NCBI GenBank assembly: GCA_026129905.1
Contig: JAHCHE010000001.1
Location: 1 to 64,000, forward strand
From: Bryobacteraceae bacterium
GTDB lineage: Bacteria > Acidobacteriota > Terriglobia > Bryobacterales > Bryobacteraceae
Length of the DNA: 64,000 bases
Direction: 5' to 3'
In this document: piece by piece, positions 17,569-26,867 of the stretch
How the letters are laid out: each line of letters begins with the position of its first letter
Numbering within the stretch: the first letter of the stretch is position 1
Made by a program: the position numbers and the translations under genes
Notes under the pieces: model-generated
What the model was told of the DNA's origin: nothing
Seen by the model: only the letters and a program-made list of their open reading frames with translations
Databases searched by the model: none

Positions 17569-18681
17569 TCAGCCGATCGCCTGGAGGTACGTGCGCTCGA
17601 AGTAGCCGTCCGTCATCCCGGCGATGTAATCGCAGACCACCTGGTGGACGGGCTGCGTTTCCGCGAGTTCGTACGACGATTCGGGCAGGCGCTCGGGATG
17701 GCGCATGTAGAACTCGAACAGCCGGCCGATCATCGCCGCGTGCCGCTCCCGCTCGGCCGCCAGCGGCGGCGAATGATAAACCGCCGCGTGCAGAAAACGC
17801 TTCAGTTCGATGCTGGTCCGCTTCGCCTCCGGCGTAAACCGCGCCAGCCGTTCCGGGAATTCGCGGACCGCCTCCGGGCTCTCGACCCCGGCTTCCGCCG
17901 CCGCGCGGGCGGTTCCCTCGATCAGCCCGGAAACCAGCGAGTCGATCAGGACGCGCAGGGCTTCGTAGAACTTCACGCGGGCGGCCGCGCCGGGGAACTG
18001 CGTCTGGATCGCGTCGTCGATTTCGGCGAAGCGGGGGACCGCCGCGGCGATCTCCTCCGTGGCGATGATGCCCGCCGAGTGCGCGTCGTCGAGATCCGCG
18101 GTGTTGTAAGCGACTTCGTCCGCCAGGTCGATCAGTTGCGCCTCCAGCGGCGGCCGCAGCCCCGGCAGATATTCGCCCAGCAGGGAGTCCTCGTCCGCCG
18201 GCAGGTCTTTGCTGTGCTTGACGATGCCCTCGCGCACTTCGAACGTGAGGTTGAGGCCGGGAAACCGCGCGTACCGCTGCTCGAACGATTCGACGATCCG
18301 CAGGGCGTGCAGGTTGTGCTCGAACATCGCGCCGTGCCGCCGCATCTGCCGATCGAGTTCCTCCTCCCCGGCATGCGCGAACGGAGGGTGCCCGATGTCG
18401 TGACCCAGCGCGAGCGCTTCCGTCAGGTCCTCGTCCAGCCCCAGCGTCACGGCCACCGTACGCGAGATCTGCGTCACCTCGATGGTGTGCGTGAGCCGGT
18501 TCCGGAAATGATCGGACAGGCCGGGCGTGAAGACCTGCGTCTTGTTCTCCAGCCGGCGGAACGCTCTGGCGTGCACCAGCCGGTCGCGATCGCGCTGAAA
18601 TTCCGTCCGGTAAGGGTGGGACGCTTCCGGATACCGCCGCCCGCGGCTGGCCTGGACCGGAAATCTCAGCCGGCGGAGCAT
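17569..18681 (-). CDS. dgt: dGTP triphosphohydrolase-like protein
   Basis: A 370-residue HD-domain enzyme. Early blocks are YRTEFQRDRDRLVHARAFRR and LENKTQVF, then RLTHTIEVTQISR and ALGHDIGHPPFAHAGEEELD, which hold the metal-binding H...HD ligands. LIDLADEVAYNTADLDDA is the fourth, with the metal-binding Asp. It hydrolyses dNTPs to nucleoside and triphosphate and so limits dNTP pools. The length matches short bacterial dGTPases. It starts 22 bases after the YfgM-like gene's stop, so the two are probably co-transcribed. Confidence 0.92.
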   Translation of the reverse strand: MLRRLRFPVQASRGRRYPEASHPYRTEFQRDRDRLVHARAFRRLENKTQVFTPGLSDHFRNRLTHTIEVTQISRTVAVTLGLDEDLTEALALGHDIGHPPFAHAGEEELDRQMRRHGAMFEHNLHALRIVESFEQRYARFPGLNLTFEVREGIVKHSKDLPADEDSLLGEYLPGLRPPLEAQLIDLADEVAYNTADLDDAHSAGIIATEEIAAAVPRFAEIDDAIQTQFPGAAARVKFYEALRVLIDSLVSGLIEGTARAAAEAGVESPEAVREFPERLARFTPEAKRTSIELKRFLHAAVYHSPPLAAERERHAAMIGRLFEFYMRHPERLPESSYELAETQPVHQVVCDYIAGMTDGYFERTYLQAIG

Positions 18682-18703
18682 GCCTCGTCCCGCGACCCGT
18701 CCG

Positions 18704-19414
18704 TTACCTGGGGTTGGGACTGGAGATTTCTGAAAGCGCGGTGATCGCCGCCCGGCTCACCGCCGACCGCTCGGCGCGCAGGGGCTCCAGCAGCTTGCGG
18801 GCCTCCTCCGGCTGGGTGGGCGCGAGCATTCTGGCCAGCGCGATGGTCGCCTGCTCTTTCGACACCAGCACCGTCGGCTTTTCGATGAGCCCCCGCAGCA
18901 GTTTCTCGCCCTCGGCGACGTTGCCCTGGCCGGCGTAGACCCACGCGAGCGAGAGGGCCGCCTGCGACGCGTAGGCGTCGTCGCCCTCCTTGATTACGTG
19001 TTGGAACCGCTTGATGGCTTCGTCGTAGTTGCCGTTGTCGCTCGCCAGCACACCGAGGTAGAACATGGCGATGTCCGCCTCGTCGCTGCCCGGGTACTTC
19101 TCGACGATATCGCCGAACGCTTTGCGGATCGCCTCGTTCTTGGCTTCCGCCGTCGGGAAGAACACGATGTACGGGTTCGATTCCGGACCCACCTGCGACT
19201 GGTAGATCCGGGTGGCCTGGCGCAAGGCCTCCTGCCGCTTGGCCCGCTGGCCCTTCGAGTAATAGTAAAAGCCAACCGAGGCGATCAGCGCGACAATGAC
19301 AACCGCGCCGATGATCATCGCCTGCCGCCGGTGTTCCTCCAGGAACTCGACGGTATGGCTGACTTCGGTCGCAAATTTGTCGGTCTTTAGCTCCTTGCGG
19401 GTGAGTCTGTCCAC
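18704..19414 (-). CDS. YfgM-like membrane-anchored TPR protein
   Basis: A 236-residue protein with a short cytoplasmic N-terminus (DRLTRKELKTDKFATEV), one membrane helix at about 34-52 (AMIIGAVVIVALIASVGFYY), and a periplasmic TPR domain with repeats including DIAMFYLGVLASDNGNYDEA and ASQAALSLAWVYAGQGN. This is the layout of YfgM, an accessory factor of the Sec translocon and periplasmic chaperones. It is the first gene of a minus-strand pair with dgt. A promoter-like TAGGATAAAAT is visible upstream on the minus strand at about 19445-19455. Confidence 0.85.
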   Translation of the reverse strand: MDRLTRKELKTDKFATEVSHTVEFLEEHRRQAMIIGAVVIVALIASVGFYYYSKGQRAKRQEALRQATRIYQSQVGPESNPYIVFFPTAEAKNEAIRKAFGDIVEKYPGSDEADIAMFYLGVLASDNGNYDEAIKRFQHVIKEGDDAYASQAALSLAWVYAGQGNVAEGEKLLRGLIEKPTVLVSKEQATIALARMLAPTQPEEARKLLEPLRAERSAVSRAAITALSEISSPNPR

Positions 19415-19547
19415 GGGAAACCTGACTTCTCTGGTGAGAATTTTATCCTAACACACGGCGCGGCGCGCAATTCGGACGCATTTCGTCGGACCGGCTGCGG
19501 CGCCGGGCCGGATTCGTCTATCGTGTAAGGAGACCCGGAGGGCGAGA

Positions 19548-20138
19548 GTGGCCGGCCAAAGCGTAGAACGTCGTGACGCGTTGCGAATGCTCGCCATCGC
19601 CTCGGCGGCCGGCGCGTTCCCCGGCTTCTCCCGGTGGGCCTTTGCCCTCGCCCCTCCGCAGCAGCCGCGGCCCGCCCGCTACCAGCCGCGGTTCTTCACC
19701 CCGGCCGAATACGCGACGCTCGAACGGCTGACGGACCTGATCGTCCCCTCGGACGGAACACCCGGCGCGAAGGAGGCCGGCGTCAGCGAGTTCATCGACT
19801 TCATGGTGGCGGCCGACCCAAGCCTCCAGTATCCGTTCCGCTTCGGCCTGGCGTGGCTGGACGCGCACAGCCGGGGCCTCTACGACGCCGCCTTCCACGA
19901 ACTGGCCGAATCCCGGCAAACCGCCATCCTGGAACCCCTCGCCTACGCCGGCCGGCGTCAGCCGGGCCAGGAAGACGGCCGGGCGTTTTTCCGCCTGCTT
20001 CGCGACTACACGGTGATGGGGTTCTACACCACCCGCATCGGCTTCGAAGAGCTTGACGTTCCGGGTCTGCGGACGTACTCCGATTCGCCGGCCTGCCCGC
20101 ACGCGGACGACCCGGAGCACCGGCGGCTGCGCGCATGA
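19548..20138 (+). CDS. Gluconate 2-dehydrogenase subunit 3-like protein
   Basis: A 196-residue protein starting with GTG, preceded by GGAGGG. An N-terminal Tat-like region (RRDALRMLAIASAAGAF) is followed by the family block FTPAEYATLERLTDLIVPSD and GAKEAGVSEFIDFMVA. These small subunits chaperone or accompany FAD-binding GMC dehydrogenases to the periplasm. Its stop overlaps the ATG of the GMC gene by four bases. This fits a two-subunit exported sugar or alcohol dehydrogenase. No cytochrome subunit follows directly. Confidence 0.88.
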   Translation: MAGQSVERRDALRMLAIASAAGAFPGFSRWAFALAPPQQPRPARYQPRFFTPAEYATLERLTDLIVPSDGTPGAKEAGVSEFIDFMVAADPSLQYPFRFGLAWLDAHSRGLYDAAFHELAESRQTAILEPLAYAGRRQPGQEDGRAFFRLLRDYTVMGFYTTRIGFEELDVPGLRTYSDSPACPHADDPEHRRLRA

Positions 20139-21787
20139 AGACCTACGACGTCATCGTCATCGGCACCGGCGCCGGGGGCGGCATCGCCATCAAGACCCTG
20201 TGCGACGCCGGACTGAACGTCTGCGCGCTGAACGCCGGGCGCCGGCTCGACCCGCGGAAGGACTTCCGCAACCACCGCATGCCCTGGGACATGAAGTTCC
20301 GCGGCTTCGGCGACCCCGCGAAGCGGCGCCAGTCCTACGGCTACATGGACAACGAGTACGTGGAGGGCGTCTGGGAACACGAGATCGCCTATACCACCGC
20401 TCCGGGGACCGAGTGGATGTGGCCGCGCTGCTTCGCGGTCGGCGGCAAGACCAATTTCTGGGGCCGCTCCTCCGCCCGGTTCGGCGACATCGACTTCCGC
20501 GCCGCCAGCCTCGACGGCTACGACGTCGATTTCCCGGTCTCCTACGACGAGATCGCGCCCTACTATGACCGGGTCGAGCGGATGATCGGCGTGGCCAGCA
20601 CCGTCCAGGGCCGGCCGAGCAACCCCGACGGCGTCTATCTTCCGCCGATCAACTTCCGCTGCCTCGACCGCATCCTCGAGGCCGGCGCCGGCAAGCTCGG
20701 CGTCCCCTACCTTCCCGACCGGATCGCGCAGCTCACCCGCCCCCACGCCGGCCGCCCCGCGTGCCATTATTGCGGCGGCTGCACCACAGGCTGCGATACC
20801 GGTTCGTTCTTCTCGACCCCCTGGTTCTTCCTGCCGGCGGCGGAGAAAAGCGGCAATCTCGAGCTGCGGACGAACGCGCTCGCCCGGAGCATTCTGGTCG
20901 ACGAGGCCGGGCAGGCGCGCGGCGTCGCCTACGTCGATCGCGATACGAAGCAGGAGGTGGAAGTCCTGGCCAAAGCCGTTGTGCTGGCCGCCTCCTGCGT
21001 CGAATCGGCGCGGATCATGCTGAACTCGAAATCGCGGCACTGGCCCACCGGCATCGCCAATTCGAGCGGCCAACTGGGCCGGAACCTGTGCGATCACATG
21101 TACGGATCGGCGGCGCGCGGCTGGCTCCCGCAGTTATACGGGCAGCCGAGCTTTCCCGACCACGTCTCCGGCAGCACCGTGGCATGGATGCCGCGCTGGC
21201 AGAACCTGGCGAACCCTCGCGAAGAGAAGTTCATCCGCGGCTACTCGATCTATCCCGGCGGCGGCTGCGGCGGCTTTCCCGGCTATCACCGCGAGATCGA
21301 AGGCTTCGGGTCCGCGTTCAAACGCGAGATCAAACGCCGCTACCCGGCGCCGGTCAACTTCACGATCCAGGCGCCGACCCTGCGCTCCGACACTAACTAC
21401 GTCGAGATCGACCCCGAGGTGAGGGACGCCTATGGCATCCCCGTGGCTCGCATCCGGTTCGAATGGGATTCGAACACGCTGCTGATGTGGGCGCACGCCA
21501 AGGAGGTCTGCCGGGAACTGATTCGGGCCGCCGGCGGCGAGTATTCCGGCGCCGCGGAAAAGCCCGAGCCGCCCGGTTTCAGCCTGCACGAAACGGGCGC
21601 CTGCCGGATGGGCAACGATGCCGGGCGCTTCGTCACCAACCGGTTCGGCCAGTGTCACGACGTGGCGAACCTTTACGTCTGCGACGCCAGCGTCTTCCCC
21701 CACTGCAGCGACAAAACGACGACGCTGTCCATCCTTGCCTTCTCGCTCCGCACCTCCGAGCGCCTGATCGAACAGCTCAAAGCCTGA
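20135..21787 (+). CDS. GMC-family FAD dehydrogenase
   Basis: A 550-residue flavoprotein. FAD-binding is shown by VIVIGTGAGGGIAIKTL at residues 5-21 and by TNFWGRSSARFG. A CHYCGGCTTGC cluster motif lies at about 210-220, then SCVESARIMLNS. The C-terminal GMC domain has FSLHETGACRMG (catalytic His) and CDASVFPHCSDKTTTLSILA. It should oxidise a sugar or alcohol in the periplasm and pass electrons to the respiratory chain. The cysteine cluster near residue 215 occurs in gluconate-2-dehydrogenase-like GMC proteins and could bind an iron-sulfur centre. Its partner is the overlapping subunit 3 gene. Confidence 0.9.
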   Translation: MKTYDVIVIGTGAGGGIAIKTLCDAGLNVCALNAGRRLDPRKDFRNHRMPWDMKFRGFGDPAKRRQSYGYMDNEYVEGVWEHEIAYTTAPGTEWMWPRCFAVGGKTNFWGRSSARFGDIDFRAASLDGYDVDFPVSYDEIAPYYDRVERMIGVASTVQGRPSNPDGVYLPPINFRCLDRILEAGAGKLGVPYLPDRIAQLTRPHAGRPACHYCGGCTTGCDTGSFFSTPWFFLPAAEKSGNLELRTNALARSILVDEAGQARGVAYVDRDTKQEVEVLAKAVVLAASCVESARIMLNSKSRHWPTGIANSSGQLGRNLCDHMYGSAARGWLPQLYGQPSFPDHVSGSTVAWMPRWQNLANPREEKFIRGYSIYPGGGCGGFPGYHREIEGFGSAFKREIKRRYPAPVNFTIQAPTLRSDTNYVEIDPEVRDAYGIPVARIRFEWDSNTLLMWAHAKEVCRELIRAAGGEYSGAAEKPEPPGFSLHETGACRMGNDAGRFVTNRFGQCHDVANLYVCDASVFPHCSDKTTTLSILAFSLRTSERLIEQLKA

Positions 21788-21823
21788 CGCTCCGCCGGCC
21801 CGCGCGTCCCGCCGGCGGGAGAA

Positions 21824-22291
21824 TCACTGCGGGTACTTGCCGGCGAGCTTCAGCAGGACGCCATGCACGCGATGGAAAAAGGCCGTGTTCTCGAAGAACA
21901 TGAACGGACAGTAACCGGGCACGACATCGATGCCCTTTTCCCGGCAGAACTTGACGGCGCGGCGGCTAACGGCGCCCTCGCCGGTGGCGCGATACATCCA
22001 GACGCGGCGAACGCCGGCCTCCGCGCAATCCTCGACCACCGCGTCAGTGACCGCGGGCGTGGTCATGAGCAAGGCCCCGTCAACCGGCGGCTGAATATCC
22101 TGAAGGCGGCGATAGCAGGCGCGCCCATCGATCTCGGCGGCTTCGGGGTGGACCGGAACCATCTCGAAGCCGCGCTTCTCAAACTCGCGGAACAGCGACC
22201 GGCTGAAGTCCTTCTCGTGGCGCGACACGCCGACCATGGCGATCCGTTTCTGGTGGAGGAAATCGTCGATTCGCTCCCGGGTGCTCGTCAT
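21824..22291 (-). CDS. CoA-binding protein (YccU type)
   Basis: A 155-residue Rossmann protein. RIAMVGVSRHEKDFSRSLFR is the nucleotide-binding loop, followed by FEMVPVHPEA and VDGALLMTTPAVTDAVVEDC, and a C-terminal CPFMFF region. The start at 22291 has GGAGG four bases before the ATG; the longer frame to 22411 is the mirror of the divergent promoter region. The family is widespread and its ligand role is poorly known. Confidence 0.85.
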   Translation of the reverse strand: MTSTRERIDDFLHQKRIAMVGVSRHEKDFSRSLFREFEKRGFEMVPVHPEAAEIDGRACYRRLQDIQPPVDGALLMTTPAVTDAVVEDCAEAGVRRVWMYRATGEGAVSRRAVKFCREKGIDVVPGYCPFMFFENTAFFHRVHGVLLKLAGKYPQ

Positions 22292-22425
22292 AAAGCCTCC
22301 AGTACCAGCGTACGTCCGCTGGCGCCCCCGCACAACGGGGCAGACGAACAGCGGTTCGACGCCGAAGCTCGCGGCGGAACCAACGGCGCTGCTGCTGCTC
22401 GCGCGGGACACATTAGACTGAAAGC

Positions 22426-23643
22426 ATGTGGTCGATGGCCGTCGCGAGCCTCCTGTTGTCGCTCCAGGCGGCGGATTTCAACGCCGAAGGGATGAAGGCG
22501 CTGGAAGCCGAGAAGTACGAGGAGGCGGCGCGCGCGTTTGAGAAGGCGGTGGAGAACGATCCGCAGGACTACGCAGCGCGGTTTCACCTCGCGCTCGCCC
22601 ATTCGCTGCTGGGCCGGCGGGCAGAGGCGATCGCCGGCTACGAGAAGACCCTGGAACTGAAGCCCGGCCTCTACGAAGCCGAACTGAACGCGGGCATTCT
22701 CCTGCTGGACGACAAACAACTGGAGAAAGCCGAGTCGCGGCTGCGGTCGGCGGCGGAACAGAAGCCCGCCGAGTTCCGGCCGAACTACTTTCTGGCCGAG
22801 ACGCTGCTTGAGAAAGGCGACGCGCCGGGCGCCGAGCGATTCTACCGTGCGGCCAGCGAAGCCAATCCGAAGGAAGCGGCCGCGCTCGCCGGACTCGGGC
22901 GGGCAATGGCGAAACAGGGAAAGCTCGACCAGGCCGCTGAGGTCTTGAACCGGGTGGTCGAAGCCGACCCGAAATACGAGGGCGTTCTGCTGGAACTCGC
23001 TTCGCTGTACGAGCAGGACAGGAAGTTGCCGGAAGCGATCGCGCTGTACCGGCGCTTTCCGGATAACGCGGCGGCGCGAGAGCGCGTGGGCCAATTGCTG
23101 CTGGAATCCGGAAAGCTGGAGGAATCCATCGAAGAGCTTCAGGTTGCCGTCCGGGAGTCGCCGACCGCCGCCAACCGCTACGCTCTGGCCACCGCATATC
23201 TGCGGAACAAGCGGCTGGACGAAGCCGCCGCGCTGCTGGCGCTGGCGGCGCAGGATGAGCCGGCCAACGTCGATTTGCGAATGACGTACGGCAGGGTTCT
23301 CCGCGATCAGGGGAAATACGCCCCCGCGGCGCAGGAATTCCTGACGGCGGCCAAGGCGCAGCCGGACTCGAAGGAGGCCTGGAGCGAGTTGGCGGCGATG
23401 CTGGTGCTGACCGACAGTTTTCCGCAGGCGCTGGCGGCGCTCGACCGGGTGGAGGCATTGGACCCGGCGGCCGCTGCTCCGCATTTCCTCCGGGCGATGA
23501 TACTGGATAAGGGAAAACAGTACCAGCCGGCGCTGGCGAGCTATCAACGATTCCTCTCCATGAGCAACGGCGCGCATCCGGACGAGGAGTTCAAGGCCCG
23601 GCAGCGAGTGAAAGTGATCCAGAAAGAGCTGAGCAAGCGATGA
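22426..23643 (+). CDS. Secreted TPR-repeat protein
   Basis: A 405-residue protein with a signal peptide (about 1-16) and about ten TPR-type helix pairs from residue 17 to the end, for example ALEAEKYEEAARAFEKAVEN, DYAARFHLALAHSLLGRRAE and SWSELAAMLVLTDSFP-like helices. It is a scaffold for protein contacts in the periplasm; the partner is unknown. It is the first gene of a plus-strand trio, with the next start overlapping its stop by four bases. Confidence 0.85.
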   Translation: MWSMAVASLLLSLQAADFNAEGMKALEAEKYEEAARAFEKAVENDPQDYAARFHLALAHSLLGRRAEAIAGYEKTLELKPGLYEAELNAGILLLDDKQLEKAESRLRSAAEQKPAEFRPNYFLAETLLEKGDAPGAERFYRAASEANPKEAAALAGLGRAMAKQGKLDQAAEVLNRVVEADPKYEGVLLELASLYEQDRKLPEAIALYRRFPDNAAARERVGQLLLESGKLEESIEELQVAVRESPTAANRYALATAYLRNKRLDEAAALLALAAQDEPANVDLRMTYGRVLRDQGKYAPAAQEFLTAAKAQPDSKEAWSELAAMLVLTDSFPQALAALDRVEALDPAAAAPHFLRAMILDKGKQYQPALASYQRFLSMSNGAHPDEEFKARQRVKVIQKELSKR

Positions 23644-24074
23644 CCATTCAACTTGCCGTGGCGATACTCGCGCCGGCGTTGGCGTTTGCGGCGGCGCAAC
23701 TGGAGGCGATCAAGGCCGAGCCGAAGCTGGAGCGAAGGTCGCAGAAAGCTCTGGATTTCGCCGGCGAGCGGTGGGACGCCGCGCGCGATGCGTACCGGAA
23801 GGGCGATGGCGAGGGGCTTGAGACAGCGCTGGCCGACATCCAGGAGGCGGTCGAGCTTTCCTACACTTCGCTGCGGGCGACGGGCAAGAACCCGCGCAAG
23901 AACTTCAAGCATTACAAACGGGCGGAGATCGCGACCCGGCAGATGGTGAGGCGGATGGAAACGTTCCGGGACGAGATGAGTTATCTTGATCGGGAGCGAC
24001 TCGATCCGGCGATCAAGACGGTGCATCGGGTTCACCAGGATCTGCTGCACGCCATCATGGGAGGCAAGAAATGA
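23640..24074 (+). CDS. Small exported helical protein, operon with TPR protein
   Basis: A 144-residue protein with a signal peptide (about 1-18) and a long, charged alpha-helical remainder (LERRSQKALDFAGERWDAAR and a KNPRKNFKHYKRAEIATRQ stretch). No known family is recognised. Its ATG overlaps the TPR stop and its stop overlaps the next ATG, so all three proteins are likely made together and act in one periplasmic assembly. Confidence 0.75.
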   Translation: MTIQLAVAILAPALAFAAAQLEAIKAEPKLERRSQKALDFAGERWDAARDAYRKGDGEGLETALADIQEAVELSYTSLRATGKNPRKNFKHYKRAEIATRQMVRRMETFRDEMSYLDRERLDPAIKTVHRVHQDLLHAIMGGKK

Positions 24075-24715
24075 GTCGATGGGCGATAGCGGCGCTGGTT
24101 CTGGCGGGGGTGCTGTCAGCAGCGGACCGGGATTTCCTCACCACCGACGAGGCGGACCAGGTGCGGCTGGCGCAGGAGCCGGACATTCGATTGCAGTTAT
24201 ACGCGCAGTTCGCCAAACAGCGGGTGGACCTGATCGAGAACCTGCTGGCGAAGGAGAAGCCGGGCCGGTCGTCGATGATTCACGAGGCGCTGGAGGACTA
24301 CACCAAGATCATCGAGGCGATCGACACGGTGGCCGACGATGCGCTGCTGCGGGGCCTGCAGCCCGGGGAGGGCATCGCCGCGGTCACCGAGGCGGAAAAG
24401 GACTTCCTGGCGCGGCTGGAGAAGGTGCAGGAAAGCGCTCCGCGCGACTTTGAGCGTTTTCGGTTTGCGCTGATCACGGCCATCGAGACCACCGAGGACA
24501 GCCTCGAGATCAACCTGGAAGACCTGGGCGATCGCTCCACGGCCGTGGCGGAGCGGGAGAAGCAAGAGCGCAAACAACTCGAAGAGCTGATGACTCCGGA
24601 AGCAGTGCAGGAGCGCCAGGAAAAGGCCGCCGAGGCGAAGAAAAAAGAGGACGAGCAAAAGCGAAAGGCCCCCAGCCTCTACAAGAAAGACGAGAAGAAA
24701 CCCGATCGGCCTTGA
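24071..24715 (+). CDS. Exported helical, coiled-coil protein
   Basis: A 214-residue protein with a signal peptide (about 1-17) and then a mainly helical body (AQEPDIRLQLYAQFAKQRVD, AVAEREKQERKQLEELM). The tail from about residue 180 is Lys/Glu-rich and low complexity. No family is recognised. It is the third gene of the overlapping TPR operon. Its end lies 88 bases before the histidine kinase start. Confidence 0.75.
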   Translation: MSRWAIAALVLAGVLSAADRDFLTTDEADQVRLAQEPDIRLQLYAQFAKQRVDLIENLLAKEKPGRSSMIHEALEDYTKIIEAIDTVADDALLRGLQPGEGIAAVTEAEKDFLARLEKVQESAPRDFERFRFALITAIETTEDSLEINLEDLGDRSTAVAEREKQERKQLEELMTPEAVQERQEKAAEAKKKEDEQKRKAPSLYKKDEKKPDRP

Positions 24716-24803
24716 AGGGTCAGTGGCTGCGGCGCGGCGGGGCATTCCGTGCCTGGCGTTCCCGTTCGGCGCCCGCAAGCGCGCTGGTAAAATTCGAACG
24801 AGG

Positions 24804-26171
24804 ATGGAGGAGTTTCTCGAGCTCTTCACGCGGCGAAAGGCGGAATCGGACGCGGAATTCCGGCTGGAAGTCGACCGGCTTTCCCAGCGCGGCCTGCGCG
24901 TGATCGGCTGGGTCGAGATTGGACTCACGACGGTATCGGTGCTGTTGTGGCTCACGGGGCTGCCTTTACCGCATGAAGCGGGACCGCAGCCGTGGGCCAT
25001 CGCGAGCTTCCTCGCCCTCGGCGCGGCGTCGCTTGCCGCGGCGCGCAAGGCTTCACTCGCCGAGCATGCGCGCGCCATCGCCTTCCTCGTCGGATCGCTG
25101 ACCGCGGTGGTGATGAGCACGGCGAACGTGCTGGCGGCGCGGGAGTCCGCGGGCTATCCCGCGGCGCTCGACCTGTTAACGGTCCTGCTGGTGGCGGTGG
25201 CGGTCCTGCCGGTGACGCCGTTGCAGGTAACCGGGCTCGGGCTGGTGGCGCTGGGCTACCATGCGGCTCTCATGAGCTTGGCCATCGGCTGGGGCTGGAT
25301 GCCGGGATTCGATGTTACGCTGTTCCCGCTGGGGATTCTCGCGGGGCTGTGCGTCATGCTATCGGGAGTCAACCATACGCGCATTCATGCGACCTGGCTG
25401 GCGCACAAACAGGCGCTGGAGGCGGCGGAGAGCATGAAGCAGGCGGCGATTCGCTCTTGTCACGCTCAGAGCGCCTCGACCACGCTGCGGCTGGCGGCGG
25501 CGCTGAGTCACGAGCTGAACACGCCCCTCGGCGCGTTGCGGAGTTCCGTGGACACGATGGTCCGGCTGGCCGAACGGCTGCCCTCGATGGCGGCGAATCA
25601 GCAGGCGGGGGCCGCGCGGACCCTGGCGCAACTTCAAACGGTAGCCGAACACGCCGCGGCGCGCCTGCACAAGGTGATCCAGCGCATGCAGCGCTTCACG
25701 AACCTGGATCGCGCGGAGATCCGCGAGATCGACTTGCGGCAACTCATCGACGATGTCATCGAACTGCATGCGCCGGCCGACAGCCGGAGCGTACGGATCG
25801 AAGTCGAGCTGGCCAGCCTGCCGAAATTCGAAGCGCCGCCGCAGGCGCTCAGCGGCGTGCTGCCGACGCTGCTAAACCGGGCGATACAGTCGACAGGAGC
25901 GGCCGGGGCAATCCGGATCGGCGCGAAGATCGATGGGCGCCGCCTTCGGCTCACCGTCGAGCATGAGGGCGCCGGGGCGGATGGCGCGCCGGATTTCGAT
26001 CCCGCGTTTCAAGTTCGCGAGGGCCGCATCGGCGCCGCCAACTGGGACCTGTTCAGCGCCCGCCAAATCGTCCTCACCCACGGAGGGGAAATCTCAGTGG
26101 AGCGCAATGGGCGCTGCGCCTTCGTGGTGGATCTGCCGGTGACCCTGACGGCGCCGCTCGGACAGGCCTGA
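24804..26171 (+). CDS. Membrane histidine kinase with divergent ATPase domain
   Basis: A 455-residue protein starting at the ATG at 24804; the longer in-frame extension upstream lacks membrane or domain logic. Five to six membrane helices span about residues 30-180. The H box ALSHELNTPLGALRSSVDTM lies near 230-250 and resembles RegB/PrrB-type kinases. The ATPase domain is degenerate: the N-box position reads LPTLLNRAIQST, and the usual DxGxG loop reads EHEGAGADG. It may be a weak or non-catalytic kinase. No response regulator gene is adjacent. Confidence 0.8.
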   Translation: MEEFLELFTRRKAESDAEFRLEVDRLSQRGLRVIGWVEIGLTTVSVLLWLTGLPLPHEAGPQPWAIASFLALGAASLAAARKASLAEHARAIAFLVGSLTAVVMSTANVLAARESAGYPAALDLLTVLLVAVAVLPVTPLQVTGLGLVALGYHAALMSLAIGWGWMPGFDVTLFPLGILAGLCVMLSGVNHTRIHATWLAHKQALEAAESMKQAAIRSCHAQSASTTLRLAAALSHELNTPLGALRSSVDTMVRLAERLPSMAANQQAGAARTLAQLQTVAEHAAARLHKVIQRMQRFTNLDRAEIREIDLRQLIDDVIELHAPADSRSVRIEVELASLPKFEAPPQALSGVLPTLLNRAIQSTGAAGAIRIGAKIDGRRLRLTVEHEGAGADGAPDFDPAFQVREGRIGAANWDLFSARQIVLTHGGEISVERNGRCAFVVDLPVTLTAPLGQA

Positions 26172-26376
26172 CGAAGGTTCATCGGCCATGGCATCGTCGC
26201 GCGCGGCCGCCCTCCGATCGCGAACCGCTATACCCAGGTAGTTCACTACGCGGACGACAGACTCGACAGATTCGACACCGTGTAGCGGGGGGTGACGCAT
26301 CCGCGGGATTATTCACGAGAAGTACGCTCTCGTGGAAGCCTTTTGACTCCAGCGAGATGCAGAGATTAGAGGCCGC

Positions 26377-26414
26377 GGTGACGCATCCGTTGGCACAGGA
26401 TGCGTCACCTTTTT
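26377..26414 (+). terminator. Rho-independent terminator, perfect 12-bp stem
   Basis: GGTGACGCATCC (26377-26388) pairs perfectly with GGATGCGTCACC (26398-26409) across a 9-base loop, followed by TTTTT. It would end plus-strand transcripts from the histidine kinase or read-through from upstream. The same 13 bases GGTGACGCATCCG also stand at 26291-26303, a direct repeat of the left arm. Confidence 0.75.
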
Positions 26415-26867
26415 GCGATCTGTAGAAAAGTGTCGAAACGCTGGGAGGCCGTGGCGCTGTACAGCAGCAGGCCATGGCAGCCGCCCAGCGGGCGGCAAGC
26501 CCAAGCAGAAGTATTCGGTTGTCCAAAGAACAATCGGGCGCGACGCCTTCGAGGGCTCGCGCTCATCCGGCGCGGCAAAACGCCGAGCCGCCTCATTATA
26601 CGCCGAGGCCGGCCAGCATCCCCTCTTCCGGCAAAGGTGACCTGGTTGTAAGCTGCTGGCGAGATTGGGGCAATCCGTCGCGGACGGGACGGCGGACGCC
26701 GTGTGACTGGAGCTTTGGGGCTGTCCACGAGGGCGAGGACGCCGGGGCCGCCGAAATGGCGTTATCCTTTTTGGATAATCCCGTTCGGGCGAGGGGGCGG
26801 TGGGCGGCCGAATACGCCGACGACCTCGCCGGCAGATGGCGTGGTGAGAAACGTGACGAATCAATGA
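26415..26867. other. Gene-poor stretch
   Basis: No reading frame here has convincing domain content or a good ribosome-binding site on either strand. One small dyad, TTATCC-TTTTT-GGATAA, lies at 26762-26778. With the terminator and the coding fragments that follow, this looks like decayed DNA between functional neighbours. Confidence 0.5.
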
